The notes under the pieces were generated by a model that searched no databases, was not told the DNA's origin, and was given only the letters and a program-made list of their open reading frames with translations. A stretch of 64,000 nucleotides of DNA from Micromonospora trifolii. GTDB taxonomy: Bacteria > Actinomycetota > Actinomycetes > Mycobacteriales > Micromonosporaceae. A program made the position numbers and the translations under genes. The stretch spans positions 1 to 64,000 of the forward strand of contig NZ_JAKKFD010000010.1 in assembly GCF_022229005.1 (NCBI RefSeq). The letters are read 5' to 3'. Below are positions 36,016 to 46,207 of the stretch, piece after piece; the stretch's first letter is position 1, and every line of letters begins with the position of its first letter.

Positions 36016-36560
36016 TGGCGGCGATCTGCGTCTTCTGCGCCTCCTCTCGTACTCTCGATCAGCGCTGGTTGGACCTGGCCGCCGAGACCGGCGCGGAGCT
36101 GGCCCGGCGCGGCCACACGCTGGTCAGCGGTGGTGGCTGCGTCGGCATGATGGGCGCGCTGGCGGACGGCGCCCGCTCCGCCGGTGGGCGCACCGTCGGC
36201 GTGATCCCGCAGTCGCTGGTCGACCTGGAGGTCGCCGACCTGGCCTCGGACGAGCTGCTGGTGACCGACTCGATGGCCAGCCGCAAGACCCTGATGATCG
36301 ACAAGTCGGACGCCTTCCTCACCCTGCCCGGCGGGCTGGGCACCCTGGACGAGTTGTTCGAGGTCTGGACCACCGCCACCCTGGCCCTGCACACCAAGCC
36401 GATGGTGCTGATCGACACCGACGGGTTCTACCGTCCCCTGTTGGACTGGCTGGACGCGCTGGCCGACCAGACCTTCCTCAAACCGGCAGGCCGCGACCTC
36501 CTGACGGTCACCACCACCGTCACCGAGGCCCTGGACGTCCTGGAATCCCACCTAACCTGA
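36015..36560 (+). CDS. LOG family protein (TIGR00730), compact paralogue
   Basis: 181 residues, the usual size of LOG phosphoribohydrolases. It begins ICVFCASSRTLDQRWLDLA and contains SGGGCVGMMGALADGA and PGGLGTLDELFE. The GGG-x-G motif has C-V in place of the common P-(G/V). Translationally coupled to the larger LOG gene. Confidence 0.9.
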   Translation: MAAICVFCASSRTLDQRWLDLAAETGAELARRGHTLVSGGGCVGMMGALADGARSAGGRTVGVIPQSLVDLEVADLASDELLVTDSMASRKTLMIDKSDAFLTLPGGLGTLDELFEVWTTATLALHTKPMVLIDTDGFYRPLLDWLDALADQTFLKPAGRDLLTVTTTVTEALDVLESHLT

Positions 36561-36563
36561 CCG

Positions 36564-36597
36564 CCCCACCCCACCCCACCCCACCCCACCCCACCCC
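36564..36597. repeat. (CCCCA)6 tandem repeat
   Basis: Six CCCCA units followed by CCCC, four bases after the LOG stop. The minus strand reads (TGGGG)n and could form a G-quadruplex. Copy number is likely to vary and to be error-prone in sequencing. Confidence 0.9.
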
Positions 36598-36622
36598 GGG
36601 CCCGGCCCCGCCCGTCCGCGGT

Positions 36623-36677
36623 GATCATGGAGTTGGCGACGTCGCTGTCGGCGTGTCGCGCCGCTAAGTTCATGATC
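36623..36677. repeat. GATC-capped intergenic inverted repeat, element 6
   Basis: Imperfect arms, GATCATGGAGTTGGCG facing the complement of GATCATGAACTTAGCG. It lies between the LOG genes and adnA. Confidence 0.65.
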
Positions 36678-36754
36678 GACGGGGGTGGATGGGGTGCGGT
36701 GTGCGGGTGGGGTTTGGGCGGGTGGGTGTCGTATGGGTCTGATGGGATGAGCTG

Positions 36755-39700
36755 ATGCAGGCGTACCGGTTGGTGCGGCGGCCCGGAGGGCCGGCGCGGG
36801 GGGACGGGACGACGCCTGACAACGCTCCCGTGCCCGCCGGCGGCGGCACGTCAGTGGGCGTTGTCGGCGCGTCGGGTGGGCCCGATGGTGTGGCCGGGCC
36901 CGAGCTGGCCTTCGGCGGCGGCTGGCGGGCCGACCCGATGCAGGCCGAGGTGGTCGGGCACACCGACGGGCCGATGCTCGTGCTCGGCGGCCCGGGCACC
37001 GGCAAGACCAGCACGCTGGTCGAGGCGGTCGCCGCCCGGGTGACCGAGGGGGTCGACCCCGAACGGATCCTGGTGCTGACCTTCGGCCGCCGAGGCGCCA
37101 CAGCGCTGCGGCAGCGCATCGAGGCCCGGATCGCGCAGGACGGCCACCGGGTGCTGCGCGAGCCGCTGGTGCGCACCTTCCCGGCGTACGCCTTCGGGTT
37201 GCTCCGCCGCGCCGCCGCCGAGCGGGGCGAACCGTCGCCCCGGCTGCTCACCGGCCCCGAGCAGGATCTGATCATCCGTGAGCTGCTGGACGTGGTGGGG
37301 GAGGAGCCCGAGGACGACCCGGTCGGCTGGCCGACCGACCTGCGTCCCGCCCTGCGAACCCGGGCGTTCGCCGGGCAACTGCGCGACCTGCTCATGCGCG
37401 CCGCCGAGCGTGGCGTGGGCCCGGTCGACCTGGCCCGGCTGGGTGACAAACTCGGCCGTGCCGACTGGCCGGCCGCAGCCCGCTTCCTGCGGGAGTACGT
37501 CGCCGTGCTCGCGCTGCGCGACGTCAGCAACCGGGGCTCCATCGCGTACGACCCGGCGGAGCTGGTCCGGGCAGCCACCGGTCTGCTGCGCGACGACGAG
37601 GAGTTGCTGGCCGCCGAGCGCCGTCGGCTCGCGTACGTCTACCTCGACGAGCTGGCCGACACCGACCCCGCCCAACTGGAGCTGCTCTCGGTGATCGCCG
37701 GCGGTGGCAAATCGCTCGTCGCGTTCGCCGACCCGGATTCCTCCACGTACGCCTTCCGGGGCGCCGACCCGGCCGGGGTGGCGACGTTCCCGCACCGGTT
37801 CCGGACGGCTTCCGGTGCGCCGGCCGCGCAGGTGCTGCTGACCACTTCGTACCGGGCCGGGCCGGGTCTGCTCGCGGCGATCGCCCGGCTGGGTCGCCGG
37901 CTGCGGGGTCCGGCCGCACACCGTCGGCTGCACCCCCTGCCGGACGCGCCGCCCGGTGTGGTCGAGGTGCACACCTTCCGCTCGGCGACCAGCGAGGCCG
38001 CCTGGTTGGCCCACGCGCTGCGCTCGGCCCACCTGCTCGACGGCGTGCCCTGGTCCCGGATGGCGGTGCTGGTGCGGTCGACCGCGTTGCAGCTGCCCAC
38101 CCTGCGACGGGCGCTGCACGCTGCCGGCGTGCCCACAGTGGTGCACGGTGAGGATCTGCCACTGCACCTGCAACCGGCGGTCGCGCCGCTGCTGCTCCTG
38201 CTGCGCTGCGCGCTGGAGCCGGAACGACTCGACGAGGAGGCCGCCGTCGCGCTGCTGCACTCGCCGCTGGGCGGGGCCGACCCGCTGGCCGAGCGGCGGC
38301 TGCGGCAGGGCCTGCGGGCGCTCGCGCTGGCCAGCGGTGACCGACGCCCCTCCGGGGAGCTGATCGTCGAGGCCTTGCAGGACCCGGAGGAGTTGGCCGG
38401 CATCGAGCGGCGCTGGGCGGAGCCGGCGCAGGCGGTGGCCGGTCTGCTGGCCATCGCCCGCGAAGCCGCCGCCCGGCCGGGTGCGACAGCCGAGGACGTG
38501 CTCTGGGCCGTCTGGCACGCCAGTGGTCTCGCCGAGCGGTGGGCCGGCGCGATCAACCAGGGGCGTCCGGAGGCCGGCGAGGGCGACCTGGCCCGGCGGC
38601 GGCGGGCCGAGGCGGCCGACCGCGATCTGGACGCCGTGCTGGTCCTGTTCGACGCGGCGGCCCGGTTCACCGATCGGCTGCCCGGCGCCCGCGCCGAGGT
38701 CTTCCTCGACCACGTGCTCGCCCAGGACCTGCCGGCCGACACCATCGCCCCGACCGCCGACCGGGGTGCGGCGGTCCGCCTGCTCACCGCGCACGCCGCG
38801 AAGGGCCTGGAATGGGATCTGGTCGCGGTGGCCGGCGTGCAGGAGGGCATCTGGCCGGACCTGCGCCTGCGCGGCAGCCTGCTCGGCTCCGAGCGCCTGG
38901 TCGACGTGCTGGCCGGCCGGTCGGTCGACGGCGCGACAGTGGCGAACGTGGTGGGTCAGACCTCGGCGTTGCTGGATGAGGAGCGCCGGCTCTTCCACGT
39001 CGCCATCAGCCGGGCCCGGCACCGGCTGCTGGTCAGCGCCGTGGCGTCGGCCGCCGTGGGCGGGGACGACCACGAGGAACAGCCCAGCCGGTTCCTGCAC
39101 GAGCTGGGCCCGAGCACCCGGCCGCCAGGCACGCCGCCGACGCCGCCCACCCCGCCGACAGCGTCCGGTCCGCCGCCCGGTCCCCGCACCGGGCCGGCCT
39201 CCGGCGGCGTCGGGGGCGCTGCGGAGGGCGAGAGCGGCGACGAGGAGCCGGACCGCCCCGGGGCACTTCCGGTGACCCGTCCACCCCGGGCGCTGACACT
39301 GCCGGCGCTGGTCGCCGAACTGCGTACCGCCATCACCGACCCGGCCGCCCCGGGGGCCCGGCGGCGCGCCGCGGCGGCCGAACTGGCCCGGCTCGCCGCC
39401 GCCGGCGTGCCCGGCGCGCACCCCGACGACTGGTGGGGGTTGCGGGTGCTCTCCGACGACCGCCCGCTCGTCGATGACGGCGACCCGGTGCGGGTCACCC
39501 CGTCGGCAATGGAGAGCGCGCTGCGGTGCAGCCTGCGCTGGCTGCTGGAACGGCACGGCGGCAGCGGCCCGACCAGCACCGCGCAGGGGGTGGGCAACCT
39601 GGTGCACGCCGCCGCGATGCTCGCCGAGGACGCCAGCGCCGACCGGGGCGCGCTGCTCGACTACGTGGCCGCCCGGTTCGACGCGATCGAGCTGGCGGCC

Positions 39701-40288
39701 CGGTGGATGGCCGGGCCGGAGCGGGAACGCGCCGAGGCGATGGTCGACAAGCTGCTGCGCTGGCTGGCCACCAATCCGCGCCGGTTGCTCGCCATCGAGC
39801 ACGAGTTCGCCGTCCGCCTGGACGACCCGAGTCGGCCCATCGACCTGACCGGTCGGGTCGACCGGCTCGAGGTCGACGAGGCCGGGCGGCTCGTGGTGAT
39901 CGACCTGAAGACCGGCAAGTCCACAGCTGTCACCGGCACCGACCTGGCGGAGCACCCACAGCTCGGTGCCTACCAGGCGGCGGTGGAGGCGGGTGCGTTC
40001 GCCGAGTTCGGTGACGAGTCCGGTGGTGCCGCGCTGGTGCAGCTCGGCACCTCCGCCAAGGACGCCAGGGAGCAGAATCAGCCGGCCGCCAGCGAGGGGC
40101 CGGCGGCCGGTTGGGCGACCGCGCTGGTCCGGCGGACCGCCGATACGATGGCAGCCGCCACGTTCGCCGCGGTGGCCAACTCGAAGTGCCGGGTCTGCCC
40201 GGTGCGCACCAGCTGCCCGGTCTCCGGGCAGGGTCGCCAGGTCGTCGAGCCGCCCACCGTCCGACGTGCAGGTGAGGGCGAGGAGTGA
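36755..40288 (+). CDS. adnA: AdnA-type helicase-nuclease subunit
   Basis: 1177 residues. With AdnB it forms the actinobacterial motor-nuclease that resects DNA double-strand breaks. UvrD-like motor at the N-terminus: Walker A GGPGTGKTS at 79-87 and motif [14 protein letters not shown] near 690. The Walker B stretch reads YLDELADTD near residue 298 rather than DEYQD, so this motor is degenerate. A low-complexity Pro/Gly linker (about 795-835) leads to a RecB-type nuclease with VIDLKTGKS near 1048. Cysteines near 925 and in KCRVCPVRTSCP near 1145 suggest an iron-sulfur staple. adnB follows. Confidence 0.92.
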   Translation: MQAYRLVRRPGGPARGDGTTPDNAPVPAGGGTSVGVVGASGGPDGVAGPELAFGGGWRADPMQAEVVGHTDGPMLVLGGPGTGKTSTLVEAVAARVTEGVDPERILVLTFGRRGATALRQRIEARIAQDGHRVLREPLVRTFPAYAFGLLRRAAAERGEPSPRLLTGPEQDLIIRELLDVVGEEPEDDPVGWPTDLRPALRTRAFAGQLRDLLMRAAERGVGPVDLARLGDKLGRADWPAAARFLREYVAVLALRDVSNRGSIAYDPAELVRAATGLLRDDEELLAAERRRLAYVYLDELADTDPAQLELLSVIAGGGKSLVAFADPDSSTYAFRGADPAGVATFPHRFRTASGAPAAQVLLTTSYRAGPGLLAAIARLGRRLRGPAAHRRLHPLPDAPPGVVEVHTFRSATSEAAWLAHALRSAHLLDGVPWSRMAVLVRSTALQLPTLRRALHAAGVPTVVHGEDLPLHLQPAVAPLLLLLRCALEPERLDEEAAVALLHSPLGGADPLAERRLRQGLRALALASGDRRPSGELIVEALQDPEELAGIERRWAEPAQAVAGLLAIAREAAARPGATAEDVLWAVWHASGLAERWAGAINQGRPEAGEGDLARRRRAEAADRDLDAVLVLFDAAARFTDRLPGARAEVFLDHVLAQDLPADTIAPTADRGAAVRLLTAHAAKGLEWDLVAVAGVQEGIWPDLRLRGSLLGSERLVDVLAGRSVDGATVANVVGQTSALLDEERRLFHVAISRARHRLLVSAVASAAVGGDDHEEQPSRFLHELGPSTRPPGTPPTPPTPPTASGPPPGPRTGPASGGVGGAAEGESGDEEPDRPGALPVTRPPRALTLPALVAELRTAITDPAAPGARRRAAAAELARLAAAGVPGAHPDDWWGLRVLSDDRPLVDDGDPVRVTPSAMESALRCSLRWLLERHGGSGPTSTAQGVGNLVHAAAMLAEDASADRGALLDYVAARFDAIELAARWMAGPERERAEAMVDKLLRWLATNPRRLLAIEHEFAVRLDDPSRPIDLTGRVDRLEVDEAGRLVVIDLKTGKSTAVTGTDLAEHPQLGAYQAAVEAGAFAEFGDESGGAALVQLGTSAKDAREQNQPAASEGPAAGWATALVRRTADTMAAATFAAVANSKCRVCPVRTSCPVSGQGRQVVEPPTVRRAGEGEE

Positions 40289-40332
40289 GCGTGCGAGCCC
40301 AGTCGCGTGTGAGGGCGAGGAGTGCGCCGGTG
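40273..40332 (+). repeat. Linker-repeat copy between adnA and adnB
   Basis: GTGAGGGCGAGGAGTGAGCG, then GAGCCCAGTCGCG, followed by a second GTGAGGGCGAGGAGTGCGCC. The stop of adnA lies inside the first half. Related to the unit at 173-292. Confidence 0.65.
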
Positions 40333-40352
40333 TTGGGAACTGAGACGGCACC

Positions 40353-43300
40353 GTGAGTCAGCCCACCCTGTTCGGCGCGGGTCCGGCTCCGACGCCCCGA
40401 CTCGCGGACTCCGGCCCCCGGTACACGCCGGTGGAGCTGGCCAAACTGCTGCGGTTGCCGGCGCCCACCCGGGAGCAGGCCGCGATCATCGCCGCCCCGG
40501 TGGAGCCGCTGCTGGTGGTCGCGGGCGCCGGGTCGGGCAAGACCGAGACGATGGCCGCGCGGGTGGTCTGGCTGGTGGCCAACTCGTACGTGCGGCCGGA
40601 GCAGATCCTCGGGCTGACCTTCACCCGCAAGGCGGCCGGCGAGCTGGCCCATCGGGTACGGACCCGGCTCGACCAGTTGATCCGCCGCCTCGGCCGGCAG
40701 GAACGGAACCCGCTGGACGATCCGCTCGCCGGCGAGCCCACCGTCTCCACCTACCACTCGTACGCCGGGCGGATCGTCACCGAGCACGGGCTGCGGGCCG
40801 GCTACGAGCCGTCCACCCGGCTGCTCACCGAGGCGTCCCGCTGGCAGTTGGTCGACCTGCTGGTGCGCAACTACGACGGCGACATGTCCGAGGTGGACCG
40901 GATGCCCAGCACCATCACCGACGCGGTGCTGGCGCTCGCCGGGGAGTTGGACGAGCACCTGGTCGCGCCGGACGACCTGGCGGCCTGGACCGGTCGGTTC
41001 TTCGCCGAGGTGCAGTCCCGGCCGGGTCGGGTGTACGCCGACGTGCGCAAGGCGCTCACCCTCCAGCAGACCCGGTTGCGCCTGTTGCCGCTGGTCCGGG
41101 CGTACGCCCGGCGCAAGGAGGACTTCGAGGCGATGGACTTCGCCGACCAGCTCGCCCGGGCGGCCCGTGTGGCGCGGGACCACCCGGGCGTCGGCGTGAT
41201 CGAGCGGGACCGCTTCCGGGTGGTGCTGCTCGACGAGTACCAGGACACCAGCCACGCCCAGGTGGTGTTGCTCAACGCGCTGTTCGGTGGCGGGCACCCG
41301 GTGACCGCTGTGGGCGACCCGTGCCAGTCCATCTACGGCTGGCGGGGGGCCAGCGCGGGCACCCTGGACCGGTTTCCCACCGAGTTCGCCCGCGCCAACG
41401 GCGAGCCGGCCCCGGCGCTGGGTCTCACCACGAGTTGGCGCAACCGCCCGGAGATCCTCCGGGTGGCGAACACGCTCTCCACCCCGCTGCGGGCGGCGGG
41501 TGCCCGGGTGCCGGAGCTGCGCTCCGCGCTGACCGTCCGGGACCCGATCCCGCACCGCAGCCCGGGCGGTACGGCCGGCGGCACTGTGCACTGCGCGATG
41601 CTGCCCACGTATGCCGACGAGGCCGACTGGATCGCCGACAGCGTGCTCGCCGCCTGGCGCGGGGCGGCCGGGATGCCGGGTGCCGCCCCGGAACACATCC
41701 CGGTGGCCCGCCGTCCGACGACCGCCGTGCTGGTCCGGGTGCGCAGCCAGATCCCGGCGATCGAGTCGGCGCTGCGGGAGCGGGGCCTACCGGTCGAGGT
41801 GGTCGGGCTGGGCGGTCTGCTGGACACTCCTGAGGTCCGCGACGTGGTCTGCACGCTGCGGGTGCTGGCCGACCCGACCGATGGCGCCGCGCTGCTGCGG
41901 TTGCTCACCGGCGCCCGTTGGCGGATCGGGCCGCGTGACCTGGTGGCGTTGCACCGGCGGGCCCGGGCCATCGCGAACGCCCGGCGACAGGTGGCCGCCG
42001 ACGAGGCCTCGGAGATCAGCCCCGACCTGTTGGACGAGGCGACTCTGGTGGAGTCGTTGGCCGATCTCGGGCCGGCGCAGGCGTACTCGGCGGAGGGGTT
42101 CGCGCGGCTGCGCGCGTACGGCCGGGAGTTGGCGTTGCTGCGCTACCGACTGGACCAGGCGCTGCCGGACCTGATCGCGGACATCGAGCGGACCATCGGC
42201 CTGGACGTGGAGGTCGCGGTGCGGGCCGGCCGGGACGGCGCCGGCGACGCGGGCCTGGCCCGGGGGCATCTGGACGCGCTCGGCGACGTGGCGGCCCGGT
42301 TCAGCGGGGAGACGCCGGGCGCGACCCTGTCCGGGTTCCTGTCCTATCTGGCCGCCGCCGAGGACGAGGAGCGCGGTCTGGCGCCGGGCGAGGTCGAGGT
42401 GGTGGAGGGCGCGGTGCAGGTGGTCACCGCGCACGCCGCCAAGGGCCTGGAGTGGGACGTGGTGGCGGTGGCCGGGCTCAGTCGCGGGCTGTGGCCGGGG
42501 CCGGTCCGCAACTCCGACCACTGGCTGGGTGGGCTGGGCGTGCTGCCGTTTCCGCTGCGCGGTGACGCCGACGGGTTGCCCGAGTTGGCGCTCGACGAGG
42601 CGGGGGACCAGCGGGCCGTGGCACGGGCGGTGACCGACTTCACCGACGCGTGGCGGGCCCACGACGAGCGGGAGGAACGCCGGCTGACGTACGTGGCGGT
42701 CACCCGGCCGCGCCGGCTGCTGCTCTGCTCCGGTTACTGGTGGGGCGAGGGCACGAAGCGACCGCGAGGTCCGTCGGTCTTCCTGCGTGAGGTGTACGAC
42801 GCCTGCCTCGACGGTGGGCCGGGGCACCTGATCGACGCGTGGGCGCCGGAGCCGACCCCCGATGCGACGAACCCCACGGCCGAGGTGGTGCTCCGCGCCG
42901 AGTGGCCGGCCGATCCGCTGGGCGGTCGCCGGCCGGCGTTGGCCGAGGCGGCCGGGCTGGTGCGTCGCCTGATGGCCGAGGGTCCGGCGGCGCTTCCCGG
43001 GCCGGTCGGGCCGGTGCTCAACGGGCCGGTGCTGCCGACCGGGTCTACGGCCGAGCCGGCCGAGCCGGTCGAGCCGGTCGAGCCGGAGGTGGATCCGGAG
43101 GTGGCGCGCTGGCAGAGTGAGGCGGACCTGCTGTTGGCGGAGCGCGCCGAGCTGACCCGGCTCTCCGGTGCGGTCGAGGTGGCACTGCCCGGGGCGCTGA
43201 GCGTCACCCAGCTGGTCGCGCTGCGGCGTGATCCGGCGGCGCTGGCCCGTACGCTGCGTCGCCCGGTGCCGGCCGAGCCCAACCCGTACGCCCGCCGAGG

Positions 43301-43793
43301 CACCGCCTTCCACGCCTGGTTGGAGCAGCGCTTCGGCGCCGACCGCCTGTTGGACCTGGACGAGCTGCCCGGCGCGGCCGACGCCGATGCCGCACCCGAC
43401 GAGGCTCTGGTCGAGCTTCAGGAGCGGTTCCTGGCCAGCGAGTGGGCCGACAGGTCACCTGTGGAGGTGGAGGTGCCGTTCGCCACTGTGATCGCCGGAG
43501 TGGTGGTGCGGGGCCGGATGGACGCGGTCTTCGCCCGGCCGGGTGGTCGGTTCGACGTGGTCGACTGGAAGACCGGCGCGCAGCCCACCGGGCCGGCGGC
43601 CGACGTGGCGGCCGTGCAGCTGGCGGTCTACCGGCTGGCCTGGGCGGAGTTGGCCGGCGTGCCGGTCGACCGGGTGGGCGCGGCGTTCCATTACGTCCGG
43701 CACGGGGTGACCGTCCGGCCCGCCGACCTGTTGGATGTGACGGGCCTCACGGCCATGATCGCCCAGTTGCCCGAGGATTCTGCCCAACGTTGA
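40353..43793 (+). CDS. adnB: AdnB-type helicase-nuclease subunit
   Basis: 1146 residues from a GTG. The lead motor is intact: Walker [10 protein letters not shown] near 58-66, [10 protein letters not shown], Walker [13 protein letters not shown] near 290, and [20 protein letters not shown] near 695. The C-terminal RecB-type nuclease shows [34 protein letters not shown] and [10 protein letters not shown]. It has no iron-sulfur cysteine set, unlike its partner. The stop overlaps a TTGACC that may be the -35 box of cspA. Confidence 0.93.
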   Translation: MSQPTLFGAGPAPTPRLADSGPRYTPVELAKLLRLPAPTREQAAIIAAPVEPLLVVAGAGSGKTETMAARVVWLVANSYVRPEQILGLTFTRKAAGELAHRVRTRLDQLIRRLGRQERNPLDDPLAGEPTVSTYHSYAGRIVTEHGLRAGYEPSTRLLTEASRWQLVDLLVRNYDGDMSEVDRMPSTITDAVLALAGELDEHLVAPDDLAAWTGRFFAEVQSRPGRVYADVRKALTLQQTRLRLLPLVRAYARRKEDFEAMDFADQLARAARVARDHPGVGVIERDRFRVVLLDEYQDTSHAQVVLLNALFGGGHPVTAVGDPCQSIYGWRGASAGTLDRFPTEFARANGEPAPALGLTTSWRNRPEILRVANTLSTPLRAAGARVPELRSALTVRDPIPHRSPGGTAGGTVHCAMLPTYADEADWIADSVLAAWRGAAGMPGAAPEHIPVARRPTTAVLVRVRSQIPAIESALRERGLPVEVVGLGGLLDTPEVRDVVCTLRVLADPTDGAALLRLLTGARWRIGPRDLVALHRRARAIANARRQVAADEASEISPDLLDEATLVESLADLGPAQAYSAEGFARLRAYGRELALLRYRLDQALPDLIADIERTIGLDVEVAVRAGRDGAGDAGLARGHLDALGDVAARFSGETPGATLSGFLSYLAAAEDEERGLAPGEVEVVEGAVQVVTAHAAKGLEWDVVAVAGLSRGLWPGPVRNSDHWLGGLGVLPFPLRGDADGLPELALDEAGDQRAVARAVTDFTDAWRAHDEREERRLTYVAVTRPRRLLLCSGYWWGEGTKRPRGPSVFLREVYDACLDGGPGHLIDAWAPEPTPDATNPTAEVVLRAEWPADPLGGRRPALAEAAGLVRRLMAEGPAALPGPVGPVLNGPVLPTGSTAEPAEPVEPVEPEVDPEVARWQSEADLLLAERAELTRLSGAVEVALPGALSVTQLVALRRDPAALARTLRRPVPAEPNPYARRGTAFHAWLEQRFGADRLLDLDELPGAADADAAPDEALVELQERFLASEWADRSPVEVEVPFATVIAGVVVRGRMDAVFARPGGRFDVVDWKTGAQPTGPAADVAAVQLAVYRLAWAELAGVPVDRVGAAFHYVRHGVTVRPADLLDVTGLTAMIAQLPEDSAQR

Positions 43794-43820
43794 CCATCGC
43801 GGGGAAAACCGTGGTAGGTT
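43790..43820 (+). promoter_or_regulatory. Candidate cspA promoter
   Basis: TTGACC at 43790-43795 overlaps the adnB stop; TAGGTT at 43815-43820 is 19 bases on. Transcription would start near 43827 and give a leader of about 190 bases before cspA. Confidence 0.45.
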
Positions 43821-43857
43821 GACCGGGTTGCAGTTTTGGTTACCAGAGACTCTGTGT

Positions 43858-43912
43858 GCGCCTGGCGGGATTGTGGCCCCAGGCGCTCTTTGTTGTGTCC
43901 GGAGTTCTCCGG
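43858..43912 (+). promoter_or_regulatory. Structured cspA leader with terminator-like hairpin
   Basis: GCGCCTGG (43858-43865) pairs with CCAGGCGC (43879-43886) and is followed by TCTTTGTTGTG, a T-rich run rare in this genome. A second small hairpin, CCGGA-GTTC-TCCGG, follows at 43899-43912. Such a leader could act as an attenuator or thermosensor for cspA. This is inferred from structure and position. Confidence 0.5.
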
Positions 43913-44019
43913 GCGGGGCGACCAGAAGCGACAGGCGATTCGCGCATCCCCGCGCGGAGCGCTCCTCTTCGGGCAGGCAACAAGTGCGTGTCCGACGTTC
44001 CGTCAAGGAGACGAAACAC

Positions 44020-44223
44020 ATGGCTATTGGCACCGTGAAGTGGTTCAACGCTGACAAGGGCTTCGGCTTCATCACCCCGGACGGCGGCGGCGCTGACGTC
44101 TTCGCCCACTTCTCGGCGATCCAGTCCTCCGGCTACCGGAGCCTGGACGAGAACCAGCGGGTCGAGTTCGAGGTGACCCAGGGCCAGAAGGGCCCGCAGG
44201 CGGAGAACATCCGCCCGCTCTGA
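44020..44223 (+). CDS. cspA: Cold shock protein CspA family
   Basis: 67 residues, single OB-fold cold-shock domain binding single-stranded RNA and DNA. RNP1 is KGFGFIT and RNP2 is VFAHFSAI; the N-terminus [14 protein letters not shown] is typical. AAGGAG lies nine bases before the ATG. A DEAD-box helicase gene follows 225 bases downstream, so both may serve RNA unfolding in the cold. Confidence 0.97.
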   Translation: MAIGTVKWFNADKGFGFITPDGGGADVFAHFSAIQSSGYRSLDENQRVEFEVTQGQKGPQAENIRPL

Positions 44224-44290
44224 TCTTCGGATCGGTCAGCATTACCTGTCGCGCCCTCCGGGTGTGACGGTGACGGGACCGGCCCGCCCC

Positions 44291-44320
44291 GCCGCCGCCT
44301 GCGTACGCGCAGGCGGCGGC
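44291..44320 (+). terminator. GC-rich hairpin between cspA and the DEAD-box gene
   Basis: Perfect 13-base stem GCCGCCGCCTGCG with the loop TACG, 68 bases after the cspA stop and 128 before the helicase start. No U-tract. It could end cspA transcripts or regulate the helicase leader. Confidence 0.6.
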
Positions 44321-44448
44321 CCGGCGGCGGGCCGGCCTGTACTCCCTTTCGGTTCGTGCTTGTGAGTCCTGGCGGCCTTTTTCCGCTGGTGACAGCGCCG
44401 ACTTCGGCGCCCTCCCTCGACACGTGCCGCGTCGAGGAAGGCTTCCGC

Positions 44449-45762
44449 ATGACCACAGTTATTCCCTCGTTCGCTCATACCGGTCTGGCGCCGGCGCTGC
44501 TCACCGCGCTGACCGCGCAGGGCATCACCGAGCCGTTCCCGATCCAGTCGGCGACGCTGCCCGACTCGCTCGCCGGCCGGGACGTGCTGGGCCGGGGTCG
44601 TACCGGCTCCGGCAAGACCCTCGCCTTCGGGCTTCCGCTGCTGTCCCGCACCGCCGGCCGTAAGGCGCGGCCGGGCCGTCCGCTGGCCCTGGTGCTGGTG
44701 CCGACCCGCGAACTGGCCCAGCAGGTCACCACCGCCCTGGCCCCGTACGCCCGCGCCGTTGGGCTGCGCTGCGCCACGGTGGTTGGCGGCCTGTCGTTGC
44801 AGCGTCAGGCGGACGCCCTGCGCGCCGGCACCGAAGTTGTCGTCGCCACCCCCGGTCGGCTGCACGACCTGATCAACCGCGGCGACGCCCGGCTCGACCA
44901 GGTCGAGATCACTGTGCTCGACGAGGCCGACCAGATGGCCGACATGGGCTTCCTGCCGCAGGTCACCAAGCTGCTGGAGCAGGTCGCGCCGCAGGGGCAG
45001 CGGATGCTCTTCTCGGCGACCCTGGACGGGGGCGTGGACCGGCTGGTCCGCCGCTTCCTGAGCAACCCGGTCACCCACTCGGTGGACCCGGGCACCGCGA
45101 CGGTCACCGCGATGACCCACCACGTGCTGCACGTCGACGCTGCGGACAAGCCCGACGCGTTGACCCGGATCGCCGCCCGTGAGGGCCGCACCATCCTGTT
45201 CATGGGCACCAAGCACCGCGCCGACCGGCTGGCCCGCCAGCTGCTCTCCAAGGGCGTACGCGCGGCCGCGCTGCACGGTGGCAAGTCCCAGCCGCAGCGC
45301 ACCCGGATCCTGGAGCAGTTCCGCAACGGTCAGGTGACAGCCCTGGTCGCCACCGACGTGGCGGCCCGCGGCATCCACGTGGACGGCCTGGACATGGTGG
45401 TCAACGTGGACCCGCCGACCGAGGCGAAGGACTACCTGCACCGGGGCGGCCGTACCGCCCGGGCCGGCGAGTCCGGTTCCGTTGTCACCCTGGTCCTGCC
45501 GGAGCAGCGCCGGGACGTGTCCCGGCTGATGGCCACCGCCGGCATCCGGCCCGAGTCGGTCCAGGTGCGCCCGGGTGACGGGGCGCTGGCCCGGGTGACA
45601 GGTGCCCGCGAGCCGTCCGGTGTACCGGTGACCATCGTCGCTCCGCCGGCGCCCGCCTCTCGGGTCCGTACCTCCGGCGGCTCAGCCGCCGACGGTGGCG
45701 CCCGGCCGGCGCACCGCGCGTCGGGCCGGTCCCGTCGCCCGCGTCGGCCCCGTACCGTCTGA
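44449..45762 (+). CDS. DEAD-box ATP-dependent RNA helicase
   Basis: 437 residues from the ATG at 44449, with GAGGAAGG upstream. It shows the Q motif (FPIQSATLPDSLAGRD), motif I GRTGSGKT, PTRELAQ, ATPGR, DEAD (VLDEADQM), SAT, and the C-terminal motifs VATDVAARGIHVDG and HRGGRTARAG. A basic, Arg/Ser-rich tail ends the protein and probably binds RNA. Position after cspA suggests a role in mRNA unwinding at low temperature. Confidence 0.95.
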   Translation: MTTVIPSFAHTGLAPALLTALTAQGITEPFPIQSATLPDSLAGRDVLGRGRTGSGKTLAFGLPLLSRTAGRKARPGRPLALVLVPTRELAQQVTTALAPYARAVGLRCATVVGGLSLQRQADALRAGTEVVVATPGRLHDLINRGDARLDQVEITVLDEADQMADMGFLPQVTKLLEQVAPQGQRMLFSATLDGGVDRLVRRFLSNPVTHSVDPGTATVTAMTHHVLHVDAADKPDALTRIAAREGRTILFMGTKHRADRLARQLLSKGVRAAALHGGKSQPQRTRILEQFRNGQVTALVATDVAARGIHVDGLDMVVNVDPPTEAKDYLHRGGRTARAGESGSVVTLVLPEQRRDVSRLMATAGIRPESVQVRPGDGALARVTGAREPSGVPVTIVAPPAPASRVRTSGGSAADGGARPAHRASGRSRRPRRPRTV

Positions 45763-45776
45763 TCCTCTGCGCGTCG

Positions 45777-45813
45777 ACCGACCCGTCCCGCTTCGGTGGG
45801 GCGGGTCGGTTTT
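45777..45813 (+). terminator. Rho-independent terminator of the DEAD-box gene
   Basis: ACCGACCCG pairs with CGGGTCGGT, extended by CCC/GGG, and is followed directly by TTTT. Confidence 0.85.
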
Positions 45814-46006
45814 GTCTGCACGGTGTTCCGGGCCGGTCGGCTGTCAGTGCGACCCGACCGGTCAGCCGGCGGCGCCGGGTGGCCCCTGTGCTGAGTCGGT
45901 AATCAGCCTCCGCTGGGTCGGCTGGCCGACTGCGCCCCGGCCGGTCGTGGTCGAGGCTGACCGACGGGGAAAGTCGGGCGGGGGGCCCGGCTCGGGAGGG
46001 GTGACC

Positions 46007-46207
46007 ATGGCGGGCGAAGCCGGCTCGGGCGCACTGCGCGAACTGATCCTGGTCGTTGCGGTCGCGCTCGCCGGGTTGTTGCTCGCCATGGTTGCGGCCT
46101 TCGCGCCCTGGCATGCCACCCCGGCGGGTAACGCTCCCGCCGGTCTGGTGGAGCTGCACAGTCCTGGCGACCCGGGCCTCGGCCCGGCGACCGCACACGT
46201 GGGCTGA
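46007..46207 (+). CDS. Small single-span membrane protein
   Basis: 66 residues from the ATG at 46007, with GGAGGG six bases upstream. One hydrophobic helix (LILVVAVALAGLLLAMVAAF) is followed by a short outside tail rich in Pro and Gly. No family recognised. Stands alone between two terminator-like elements. Confidence 0.6.
   Translation: MAGEAGSGALRELILVVAVALAGLLLAMVAAFAPWHATPAGNAPAGLVELHSPGDPGLGPATAHVG

Noticed and set aside
36851..40351. A 1166-codon minus-strand open frame antisense to adnA
   Set aside because: Mirror of adnA third-position GC bias; no domain motifs, and the plus frame has helicase and nuclease motifs.
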